64,000 nt of DNA from Streptomyces niphimycinicus (GTDB lineage Bacteria; Actinomycetota; Actinomycetes; Streptomycetales; Streptomycetaceae), in assembly GCF_018883605.1 (NCBI RefSeq), contig NZ_JAHLEM010000038.1:26513-90512 (forward strand), given 5' to 3'. Below, piece by piece: positions 27,201 through 33,984 of this stretch (position 1 is the stretch's first letter; the number at the start of each line of letters is the position of its first letter). The position numbers were made by a program, and so were the translations under genes. Below the pieces are notes generated by a model. The model ran no database searches. It was given only the letters and a program-made list of their open reading frames with translations, and was not told the origin of the DNA.

Positions 27201-27473
27201 CTGCTCTCCGTGGACGACACGCGCGTCGCGGTCCGCGACGTGGCCCCGGTGCCGGGTGACGACGGCGTCGACCTGCTGGTGAGGCTCCAGTCCTTCGTCA
27301 CGGAGCCGCGCACGGTCCGCCTCAGGTGCGGCTTCCCGGTCGCGGGCGCCGAGCGCGCCACCTATCTCGGCGACCCCGACGGCCCCGCCACGCTCGACGG
27401 CGACGGCATCCTCGTGGACATCCCCCGCCTGGGCACCACCGCGGTGCGGGTGCGCCTCGGCGCCGCGGGGTAG
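24264..27473 (+). CDS. Alpha-mannosidase, glycoside hydrolase family 38
   Basis: 1069 residues, normal for GH38. The zinc-binding His138-x-Asp140 in VHHSHLDIGYTD, the nucleophile-type Asp255 in MQTDVPGSVAGLPDAL, and NEHTWGASDPW are in the expected order, followed by the C-terminal beta-sandwich domains typical of the family. No signal peptide: it acts in the cytoplasm on oligosaccharides brought in by the ABC importer just upstream (28-bp gap, GGAGAGAAG ribosome site). Products would go to the divergent ROK and isomerase genes. A short Gly/Glu repeat (GGEEGEEGEKRG) near residue 675 is likely a linker. A 17-bp hairpin terminator follows. Confidence 0.94.
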   Translation: MTTRALVRDRRWSTDKARTSMIGLAVAATARAGGMELRALPEHLVRRDDTGARRGVRILVSGDTPDTGDWTFEVEVAGRGRVPVEVLPAPGGPRLMLPLETDRRDVRIQARNGDVSAVLAFALEPPRDWTIHLVHHSHLDIGYTDPQGTVLGEHVAFLDSCLDLTRTTDGWPDDARFRWAVESLWSFEQWAAVRPPERVAEFVERVRAGQIELTAMPYNLHSDTCSTDELHELLRLAHRVRDTYGIDFHSAMQTDVPGSVAGLPDALSPLGVRYLSVAHNWAGRSVPTTNGGARLPRLFRWRAPSGKEVLVWMTDSPHGLAYMEGPVLGFDTSYAMVDDLLPAYLTSLATNPYPIPPELLGSPSPAPGEREPYPWDVLHLRVQGHFGDNAPPRLILAETVRRWNETWDSPRLRLSTNTDFFTDAEARLGDAIPAFEGDWGDWWVEGVGSGARPQAMVRRAQSTVTDATTLYGMAALASPTAPTADLAAAARGGADQVYRSVSLFNEHTWGASDPWTHGDAGGESGEQQWHWKYGYALHGDNDADTFLDHASAALGALLPTAAGADVTYWAVNTTAAARTSVVTVFLRESRVPLSSTVSVADGRTGAELPLVQEAQTNPVHRDAGRWLHIQVPDVPPFGLVRLDVTVTGTDGGKAVASPAALRLDGGEEGEEGEKRGNRAVPLPTADDLILENDHLRVRVDLTTACVASLVEKATGRELVDQDAVVGFNGYTYDTYTTAGGYNHQANKTTVSEELELLGSRTLARPAVLLERVDDALGRRLTYEYAADGVRRARTTLSLGRDDAHLVIDNRFDKPATMTKESAYLAFPFALTRPTVHYEITGALTGTGLAHVPGAPQHMRAVRSFVSLADDGGPVAWITRDAPLVEPETIALPYAPFPDSTAPRRPGTVYSWVHNNLWDTNFPSQQAFHTTFRYAVGVRRDGESIDADALALRTAYEVDHPLIGVAAHGAPDTDRPAERALLSVDDTRVAVRDVAPVPGDDGVDLLVRLQSFVTEPRTVRLRCGFPVAGAERATYLGDPDGPATLDGDGILVDIPRLGTTAVRVRLGAAG

Positions 27474-27512
27474 CGGGATAGGGGGAACAGGGGGATAGCT
27501 GGGCAGCGTCGT

Positions 27513-27557
27513 GGGAGCCGCCCGCCACCGACCAGGAGCCGGTGGCGGGCGGCTCCC
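27513..27557 (+). terminator. Strong hairpin terminator after the GH38 gene
   Basis: Perfect 17-bp stem: GGGAGCCGCCCGCCACC (27513-27529) pairs with GGTGGCGGGCGGCTCCC (27541-27557), loop of 11 bases, 40 bases past the mannosidase stop. Ends the importer-mannosidase operon. Confidence 0.85.
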
Positions 27558-27559
27558 AT

Positions 27560-27861
27560 GACGCGTTCGCCTCCCTCGAGCACGCCGGTCTGGCGCGGCC
27601 CGAGACCGCGGGGGCGACCATCCCGGGCGCGGGAGACACTGCATACCTGCCCGGCCTCGTAGACCGCGCACGCGCCCTGGTTTGCCAGTTCAGCAAGGAT
27701 ATTCGCCGCCTCCGGAAACATGCGCGCAGGCTGCGTCCAGAAGGTTCTGGCTCACAACCGATAGCCGGTGCCGCTCGGACTCGGTCGTGTTCCCGCATTC
27801 GCCGGGAACACCTCTGGCTCCAGCAGCACGCCGGTAGTCGAAATACCCGAGGAAGCAGCAG
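27560..27861. other. Intergenic region between mannosidase terminator and sulfur operon
   Basis: About 300 bases. No gene that I can defend; short open frames exist in both directions but none has family features. The last 90 bases are less GC-rich (GTCGAAATACCCGAGGAAGC) and are the likely promoter zone of the following operon. No classic persulfide-sensor (CstR-like) operator recognised. Confidence 0.4.
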
Positions 27862-28551
27862 ATGGAAAATCGCCATGTCGTGATCATTCCGATCGAGATC
27901 GAAGAGGAGAAGGAGATCTCTTATCTCGCCGCATGGCAGGACGCCGCGGAAGTGATGGCCGCTCAGCCCGGTTTCATTCGGACGTACATGTTCCGCACGA
28001 TCGTTCCGGGGAGCACATTCTCTCTCGTCAACGTGGCGGAATGGGAATCCACCGCTCACTGGGAAGAGGCGATGAGCGTCTGCCCGATGATGGGACAGCA
28101 GCTAGCCGTCGTCCATGCCTCGAACTACGAGGCGATCCGGACGGTCCTGCCCACGCAGGGCCTGAGCTCCGGACACGGACACACGCCCGCTGACCTGTCT
28201 CCTGTCGAGGCGCGTCACCGCGCCGTGGACGGGGAACTCACGCTGGTCGATGTCCGCGAAGACGATGAATGGGCGGCGCGTCATCCGGCCGGCGCCGTCC
28301 ATGTCGCGCTGAGCACATTGCCGGCCTCGCTGTCAGATCTGCCTGCCGGCCCACTCGCCTTCGTCTGCCGCACGGGCACACGCAGCGTGCAAGGTGGCGC
28401 GCAGGCGATCCGCGCAGGCCGGTCCTCCGTCTACAGCGTGGCGGGCGGTCTTGAGGCATGGGAAGCGGCAGGGCTGCCGGTCACCCTCCCTGACCGCGAG
28501 GACGCGGCGAACAACGGCGATCGCGCCAAAGCCGCGGTACGTGAGGACTGA
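27862..28551 (+). CDS. ABM-domain / rhodanese fusion protein
   Basis: 229 residues. Residues 1-95 are an antibiotic-biosynthesis-monooxygenase (dimeric alpha-beta barrel) domain (MENRHVVIIPIEIEEEKEIS, then MAAQPGFIRTYMFRT and VNVAEWESTAHWEEAM). Residues 115-210 are a rhodanese (LTLVDVREDDEWAARHPAGA; active-site Cys169 in FVCRTGTRSVQG), which accepts or transfers sulfane sulfur. The two domains in one chain suggest a sulfur-relay protein whose ABM half binds a small molecule or mediates dimerisation (inference). A GAGGAAGCAG ribosome site precedes it. It starts an operon with a persulfide-dioxygenase-like gene and a TauE exporter. Confidence 0.88.
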   Translation: MENRHVVIIPIEIEEEKEISYLAAWQDAAEVMAAQPGFIRTYMFRTIVPGSTFSLVNVAEWESTAHWEEAMSVCPMMGQQLAVVHASNYEAIRTVLPTQGLSSGHGHTPADLSPVEARHRAVDGELTLVDVREDDEWAARHPAGAVHVALSTLPASLSDLPAGPLAFVCRTGTRSVQGGAQAIRAGRSSVYSVAGGLEAWEAAGLPVTLPDREDAANNGDRAKAAVRED

Positions 28552-28666
28552 CGAAAGCAGAACCGGCGGATAACCGCCGCACACATCACCCAGCATGAGG
28601 CCGGCCGGGTAGCCCGTCCCGCCTCGCACCCTTCGGGAAATTCCCTACCGGGAAAGGAGTCACACC

Positions 28667-30031
28667 GTGTTTTTTGTCGACACCCTGGAGTTCGAGGGGC
28701 TGGGCAACCGTAGTTACCTGGCCGGCGGTCCGAGAGCGGCGGTCGTGATCGATCCGCCGCGGGACGTCGACCAGATGATCGCCACCGCCGCCCGGCGAGG
28801 GGTGCGCATCGCCTACGTGGCGGAGACACACGTGCACAACGACTACGTCTCCGGCGGGCTGGAACTGGCCCGCCTCACCGGCGCCCGCTACCTGGTCCCG
28901 GCCGACGCCAACGTCTCCTTCCCCCGCACTCCCGTCACGGACGGCGACACGTCCGAGGTGGACGAGCACCTGGTGCTGCGTGCCATAGCCACCCCGGGCC
29001 ACACCCCGCACCACACCTCCTACGCGCTGGAGGAGGACGGACGCGCGGTGGCCGTCTTCACCGGCGGCTCGCTGCTGATCGGCACCGTGGGGCGTCCGGA
29101 CCTGGTGGACCCTCGGCTGACCGAGCACCTGGCCCGCGCGCAGCACGCCTCCGTCCACCGGCTGGCGGCATCGCTGGACAACGAGGTGCCGGTGCTGCCC
29201 ACGCACGGCTTCGGCAGCTTCTGCTCCTCCTCCCAAGCCGAGGGCGATGCGAGCACGATCGGCAAAGAACGTACCGGCAACGACGCTTTCACCCTGGATG
29301 TGGACACCTTCGTGAAGCGGGTCCTGGCCGGGCTGGAAGACGTGCCCGCCTACTACACGCACATGGGCCCGGCCAACGCCGCCGGCCCCGCGCCCGTCGA
29401 CCTGAGTCCGCCCGAGCCCGCCGACGCCGTACAGATCGCCGAACGGCTGGCGGCGGGTGAGTGGGTCGTGGACCTGCGCAGCCGGGTCGCCTTCGCCGAA
29501 GGCCATGTGGCCGGATCGTTCAACTTCGAGGGCACCGGCAAGCCGGCCACCTATCTGGCCTGGCTGATCCCGTGGGGCAAGCCGGTCACCCTGCTCGCCG
29601 ACACCCCGGCGCGGATCGCCGACGCACAGCGGGAGCTGACCCGGGTCGGCATCGACCGCCCGGCCGCCGCCGCCACCGGAGATCCGGCCACCTGGGTCCG
29701 TGAGGGGGAGGAGCTCGCCTCCTTCGCCCGCGCCGGCTTCGTCGACCTCGCCGGTGCACACGAGCGCGGCGAGGACGTGGTGGTGCTGGATGTGCGCCGG
29801 GATTCCGAACGTGCGAACGGCTTCATCGAGGGCTCCGTACACATTCCGCTCCACGAGTTGCACGGCCGGGTCGGCGAGGTGCCGGACGGCACGGTGTGGG
29901 TGCACTGCGCCGGCGGGATGCGCGCGGCGATCGCCGTTTCCCTCCTGGACGCGACCGGACGAAAGGTCATCGCCATCGATGACGGCTTCGAGGCCGCCGC
30001 CGACGCGGGCCTGAGTGTCACCCGGTCTTGA
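28667..30031 (+). CDS. Metallo-beta-lactamase / double-rhodanese persulfide dioxygenase-like protein
   Basis: 454 residues. Residues 1-230 form an ETHE1/CstB-like metallo-hydrolase: metal site His55-x-His57-x-Asp59 in ETHVHNDYVSGG, ATPGHTPHHTSY, and TGGSLLIGTVGRPDLV. Two rhodanese-like domains follow: the first (about 255-340) lacks a catalytic cysteine (TLLADTPAR at that place), the second (about 365-450) has Cys414 in VWVHCAGGMRAA. Such proteins oxidise persulfides to sulfite or thiosulfate in the cytoplasm. Second gene of the sulfur operon; sulfite made here could be exported by the TauE protein encoded next. An AAAGGAG ribosome site precedes the GTG/ATG-region start. Confidence 0.92.
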   Translation: MFFVDTLEFEGLGNRSYLAGGPRAAVVIDPPRDVDQMIATAARRGVRIAYVAETHVHNDYVSGGLELARLTGARYLVPADANVSFPRTPVTDGDTSEVDEHLVLRAIATPGHTPHHTSYALEEDGRAVAVFTGGSLLIGTVGRPDLVDPRLTEHLARAQHASVHRLAASLDNEVPVLPTHGFGSFCSSSQAEGDASTIGKERTGNDAFTLDVDTFVKRVLAGLEDVPAYYTHMGPANAAGPAPVDLSPPEPADAVQIAERLAAGEWVVDLRSRVAFAEGHVAGSFNFEGTGKPATYLAWLIPWGKPVTLLADTPARIADAQRELTRVGIDRPAAAATGDPATWVREGEELASFARAGFVDLAGAHERGEDVVVLDVRRDSERANGFIEGSVHIPLHELHGRVGEVPDGTVWVHCAGGMRAAIAVSLLDATGRKVIAIDDGFEAAADAGLSVTRS

Positions 30032-30176
30032 ATCCCTTGCTCCACCCGCACAGAAGGCATGCGATGTTCCTCTCCCGCCACGGCCCTTGCCGCCTCGGCC
30101 CCGAACAGGTCCACTCCCGCGTCACCGGGACCGGGCCGCCGGTGGCCGGCGACAGCGGACAGAGTCGGCGAATAGG

Positions 30177-30926
30177 GTGACCGCCCTGCTCCTGGCCCTG
30201 ATCGCAGGGGCCGTCGTCGGCCTGATGCTCGGCGCCCTCGGCGGTGGCGGCAGCGTCCTGGCGGTGCCCGCGCTGATCTACCTGCTCGGCTTCACCCCTG
30301 CCGCGGCCACCACCGCCGGCCTGATCATCATCACCGCCACGTCCCTGACCGCCCTGTACGCGCACGCCCGGGCCGGGCGGGTGCGGTGGAAGGCCGGGGC
30401 GGCGTTCGCAGCCGCCGGGATTCTTCCGGCGGCTGCCGCCGGAGCCGCCGCCGCCCACGTGCCCCAAGCCGTCCTCACCACCGCCTTCGCCGCTACAGCC
30501 ATCCTCTCCGCCGTCAAAATGCTCCGGCCCGTTGACACCGCCCGCTCCGGGAGCGGCGACATACGGCCGGGCAGGGCAGCGGGAGCCGGGGCCGGCCTGG
30601 GCACACTGACCGGACTACTCGGTGTGGGCGGCGGCTTTCTCGCCGTCCCCGCCCTGGTCACCGTCCTGGCCTTCGAGATGGAGGCCGCAGTCGGCACCAG
30701 CCTGCTGGTCATCACGGCCAACTCACTGGCTTCCCTGGCCACTCGCTCCGGCGCCGCCGCCTCGCTCGACTGGGCGGTGATCGGCCCGTTCATCGGAACC
30801 GCGATCCTGGGCGCCTGGGACGGCAAGCGCATGGCCGCGAAGGTCTCCGGGCCCCGCCTCCAGCGCATTTTCGCGGTGGTCCTGCTGGCCGTGGCCGCCT
30901 TCATGCTTGCCGACGCCGTGACGTGA
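30177..30926 (+). CDS. Sulfite exporter TauE/SafE family permease
   Basis: 249 residues from the GTG at 30177 (preceded by ATAGG; weak site). Two homologous halves each start with a Gly-rich helix: GLMLGALGGGGSVLAVPALI and GLLGVGGGFLAVPALVTVLA, with about eight hydrophobic segments in total. Family members export sulfite or sulfoacetate-type anions. Its place right after the persulfide dioxygenase makes sulfite the most likely substrate here (inference). The open frame extends upstream to 30015 but that stretch is Pro/Arg-rich and not family-like. Confidence 0.87.
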   Translation: MTALLLALIAGAVVGLMLGALGGGGSVLAVPALIYLLGFTPAAATTAGLIIITATSLTALYAHARAGRVRWKAGAAFAAAGILPAAAAGAAAAHVPQAVLTTAFAATAILSAVKMLRPVDTARSGSGDIRPGRAAGAGAGLGTLTGLLGVGGGFLAVPALVTVLAFEMEAAVGTSLLVITANSLASLATRSGAAASLDWAVIGPFIGTAILGAWDGKRMAAKVSGPRLQRIFAVVLLAVAAFMLADAVT

Positions 30927-30963
30927 CGTGCCGGCAGCCCAGATCGGCGACAACCCCCGCGGG

Positions 30964-30988
30964 TCATCGCGCATCGTATGCGCGATGA
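30964..30988. terminator. Hairpin terminator between convergent TauE and M24 genes
   Basis: Perfect 11-bp stem TCATCGCGCAT (30964-30974) and ATGCGCGATGA (30978-30988) with a three-base loop, 38 bases past the TauE stop. It can serve both convergent transcripts. Confidence 0.75.
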
Positions 30989-31073
30989 AGGTGTGTACTC
31001 CGTCGATCTGCGAACGCCGCGCACAGCGCCCTCACCCTCCCCGACTACGGCTGACCCGCACCCAGCAGGACGG

Positions 31074-32189
31074 TCACGGCAGTACCACCAGCTCACGGCT
31101 GGTGCGGTTGAGGCGTTCGCCGCCGTCGTCGGTGCAGATGACGATGTCCTCGATGCGGGCTCCGAACCGGTCGGGTAGGTAGATGCCCGGCTCGACGGAG
31201 AAGGCCATGCCGGGCTCCAGGGGGAGGGTGGAGCCCGCCACGATGTAGGGATCCTCGTGGGTTTCCAGTCCGATGCCGTGGCCGGTGCGGTGGATGAAGT
31301 TCGGCCCGAAGCCCGCGTCCGTGATGATGTCCCGGCCGATCGCGTCCAGTTGTTCGGCGGTGATACCGGGCCGCACCGCGTCGGTCTGGGCGCGCTGGGC
31401 GGTCAGCAGCACCTCGTACAGCCGTCGGTACTCCGCCGGCGGCTCGCCGACGACGTAGTCGCGGGTGGAGTCGGAGCAGTAGCCGTCTTCGGTGGTCCCG
31501 CCGATGTCGACCACCACGGGGTCGCCGGGCAGGATCACCCGGTCCGACAGCTCATGGTGGGGACTGGCGCCGTGGGGTCCGGAGCCGACGATGACGAAGT
31601 CGGTCCGTACATGGCCTTCGGCCGTGATGGCCTCCGCGATATCCCGGCCGACCTCGCGTTCGGTGCGCCCGGCGCGCAGCCACTCGCCCATGCGGGCGTG
31701 CACCCGGTCGATGGCCGCCCCCGCCCGGCGCAGCGCCTCGATCTCGGCCCGGGTCTTGCGGATCCGCAGCCGGCCGAGCACCTCTCCGGCGAGTGCCTGG
31801 TCGGTGTCGGGCAGCACGGCGCGGAAGGCGATCGTCTTCTCGGCCCACATGTGGTTGTCGACGCCGACCCGGGCCATCCCGGTGGGAAGCCGGGCCGCGA
31901 TGAGGGCATACGGGTCCTCGGTCTCGGCCCAGCCGGTGATCTCGATGGCGAGATTCCCGGCCGGGGACGCGAGCGCGGCGGGCCGTTCCAACTCCGGTAC
32001 CAGGAGGAAGGGTTCGGCGTCCACGGGGAGCACGAGGCAGGTGAGCCGCTCCAGGGGCAGGGCGTGGTAACCCGTCAGATAGCGCAGGTCGGCGCCGGGA
32101 CTGATCAGCAGCGCGTCCAGACCGGCACCGGCGGCGGCCTCCCGGGCGCGCTCCAGACGGTCGGCGGGGTAGAGATCGGTGGGGATCAC
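31074..32189 (-). CDS. M24B-family Xaa-Pro aminopeptidase/dipeptidase
   Basis: 371 residues with the creatinase-like N-terminal domain (LDALLISPGADLRYLTGYHA) and the pita-bread metallopeptidase domain. Metal ligands in order: Asp in VVVDIGGTTEDGYCSD, second Asp in the same segment (SDSTRD), His in HRTGHGIGLETHEDP, Glu in SVEPGIYLPDRFG, and Glu in ARIEDIVICTDDG. Cytosolic; cleaves the bond before or after proline. Stands alone; no peptide transporter nearby. Confidence 0.93.
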   Translation of the reverse strand: MIPTDLYPADRLERAREAAAGAGLDALLISPGADLRYLTGYHALPLERLTCLVLPVDAEPFLLVPELERPAALASPAGNLAIEITGWAETEDPYALIAARLPTGMARVGVDNHMWAEKTIAFRAVLPDTDQALAGEVLGRLRIRKTRAEIEALRRAGAAIDRVHARMGEWLRAGRTEREVGRDIAEAITAEGHVRTDFVIVGSGPHGASPHHELSDRVILPGDPVVVDIGGTTEDGYCSDSTRDYVVGEPPAEYRRLYEVLLTAQRAQTDAVRPGITAEQLDAIGRDIITDAGFGPNFIHRTGHGIGLETHEDPYIVAGSTLPLEPGMAFSVEPGIYLPDRFGARIEDIVICTDDGGERLNRTSRELVVLP

Positions 32190-32369
32190 AGGGCGTACTC
32201 CATCCTGGTGTCGGGCCGGGCCGAGGCAGCGGGCCGGACCGTCCTCGACCGGCTGATGGCCGCTTCGGCCTCAGCCTCCACAGCATGCGGCACAACGGCA
32301 ACCCCACGGGCACCGGACGCACCGCCGGTGCCAGGTCCGAGCCGACCGCCTGACCGACCGGACCCGCTC

Positions 32370-32954
32370 CTAGCCCAGACCCTCGAAGACCTCGCCCCAG
32401 AACCCGGATTCGTCCACATCCGAGTCCAGGTCGATCATGCGCTCCCGCAGATCGGTGACGGCGGCCGCCCGTACGGCCTCGTCGGCCGATTCCAGGGCCC
32501 TGCCCGATTCGGCGATCAGCCCGAGAAGGACGGCCAGCCGGGGCAGGGAATCGGCGGCCGGTCCCTGCCAGCCGTCTGCGTGGTCCCATCCGTTGGGGTC
32601 GTAGTGGGTGATGCCACCGTCCGCCGCTTCGAGCATCAGGTGCTGGTCGTACCGCGTGGCCACGGTGAAGCAGAAGTTCTTGGGCGGGGAGTCGTCGTCG
32701 GGGTAGCGGTTTCCGTAGATCTCGTCGGCGTCGAACGGTTCCAGCCCGCCCTCGTCCCGCACATGCCGTGTGTCGATCCGTACGACGTCGAGACGGACGG
32801 CGGGAAAACCGACCGTGAGCAGGAACTCCCTCGACTGGGCATCGGTCAGCTCAACCGGCAGACCGGCCTCGTCCGGTCGCCAGAGCGAGCCTTCGCCCAG
32901 CCGCTGTTCCAGCCACGCCGCGTCCGGTATGCGTGGAGTGTCGTTGCTTTTCAC
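32370..32954 (-). CDS. SUKH-4-like immunity-type protein
   Basis: 194 residues resembling the SUKH-4 group (SMI1/KNR4-like): the early PVELTDAQSREFLLTVGFPA, then FCFTVATRYDQHLMLEAADG and THYDPNGWD match the family pattern. SUKH proteins neutralise polymorphic toxins, but no toxin gene lies within the neighbouring kilobases, so it may be an orphan immunity protein or serve another role. No signal peptide or membrane segment. Confidence 0.72.
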   Translation of the reverse strand: MKSNDTPRIPDAAWLEQRLGEGSLWRPDEAGLPVELTDAQSREFLLTVGFPAVRLDVVRIDTRHVRDEGGLEPFDADEIYGNRYPDDDSPPKNFCFTVATRYDQHLMLEAADGGITHYDPNGWDHADGWQGPAADSLPRLAVLLGLIAESGRALESADEAVRAAAVTDLRERMIDLDSDVDESGFWGEVFEGLG

Positions 32955-33048
32955 CGCGTGGCCCCCATGAAGTCCGCGTCGTTCCGTCGTTGCGGATCCC
33001 AGTCAATCGCATCGGGGGGCCAAGCTTTTCAGGGCCACGGGGTGGCTC

Positions 33049-33909
33049 TCAGGAATCGTAGGTGTAGAAGCCACGTCCGCTCTTACGGCCGAGATGGCCT
33101 GCCGCGACCATGCGGCGCAGCAGGGCGGGCGGTGCGTACAGGGGCTCCTTGAACTCCTCGTACATCGACTCGGCCACCGCCTGGATGGTCTCCAGGCCGA
33201 TGAGGTCGAGCAGGCGGAGCGGTCCCATGGGGTGGGCGCAACCGAGTTCCATGCCCTGGTCGATGTCATCCGGACGGGCGGCGCCCGATTCCACCATGCG
33301 CACCGCGCTGAGCAGGTAGGGCACCAGGAGGGCGTTGACGACGAAGCCGGAGCGGTCGGGTGCCTGGATGGCCTGCTTGCCGAGCTGCTCGGCGATGTCG
33401 TGGGTGCGCCGCACGGTCTCCTGGCTGCTGGTGAGCGCGGGGATGACCTCGACGAGCTGTTGCACGGGCACGGGGTTGAAGAAGTGCATGCCGATGACCT
33501 GGGCGGGCCGTTCCGTGGCCACCGCCAGGTCGACGATGGGAATCGAGGAGGTGTTGGTGGCCAGGATCGCCGCCGGGTCCGCCACGACCTTGTCCAGGGC
33601 GCGCAGGACGTCGGTCTTGATGTCGCGGTTCTCGGCGACGGCCTCGATGACGAACTGGCGGTCGGAAAGGTCACCGAGATCGTGGGTGAAGGAAAGCCGG
33701 GCGAGGGCCTGGTCGCGCTGCTCCTCGCTGAGCTTGCCACGCCGTATGCCCCGGTCGAGGGAGGCGGTCAGACGACGGCGGCCCGCCTCGGCGGCGTCCG
33801 GGGTGGCTTCGGCGACACGGACATCGATGCCGTGGCGGGCGGCGACTTCGGCGACGCCGGAGCCCATGAGGCCGCAGCCGACGACGCCGAGACGGGTGAC
33901 GGGATCCAT
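33049..33909 (-). CDS. 3-hydroxybutyryl-CoA / 3-hydroxyacyl-CoA dehydrogenase
   Basis: 286 residues. NAD-binding GVVGCGLMGSGVAEVAA at 8-24, the family EAVAENRDIKTDVLRAL, catalytic-type His in VIGMHFFNPVPV with downstream Glu (VEVIPALTS), and the C-terminal helical domain ending GRKSGRGFYTYDS are all present. Oxidises (3S)-3-hydroxyacyl-CoA with NAD+. It follows icmF by 75 bp on the same strand, consistent with a shared acyl-CoA (butyryl/isobutyryl) pathway. The gap holds a short GGGGGTGTGCC tandem repeat. Confidence 0.93.
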   Translation of the reverse strand: MDPVTRLGVVGCGLMGSGVAEVAARHGIDVRVAEATPDAAEAGRRRLTASLDRGIRRGKLSEEQRDQALARLSFTHDLGDLSDRQFVIEAVAENRDIKTDVLRALDKVVADPAAILATNTSSIPIVDLAVATERPAQVIGMHFFNPVPVQQLVEVIPALTSSQETVRRTHDIAEQLGKQAIQAPDRSGFVVNALLVPYLLSAVRMVESGAARPDDIDQGMELGCAHPMGPLRLLDLIGLETIQAVAESMYEEFKEPLYAPPALLRRMVAAGHLGRKSGRGFYTYDS

Positions 33910-33984
33910 CTGAGGTTCGCTCCGATGAGTTGGGGGGTGTGCCGGGGGTGTGCCGGGGGTGCCGCAGGAGGTACGCCGGGCCGG

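Noticed and set aside
27560..27861. Small gene of about 110 codons on the plus strand between the terminator and the sulfur operon
   Set aside because: No ribosome site, Arg/Ala-rich composition and no family features; it also starts inside the terminator hairpin.
28564..28579. CGGCGG-ATAA-CCGCCG as a terminator between the two sulfur genes
   Set aside because: Short 6-bp stem inside an operon with a good downstream ribosome site; more likely incidental or a weak mRNA structure.
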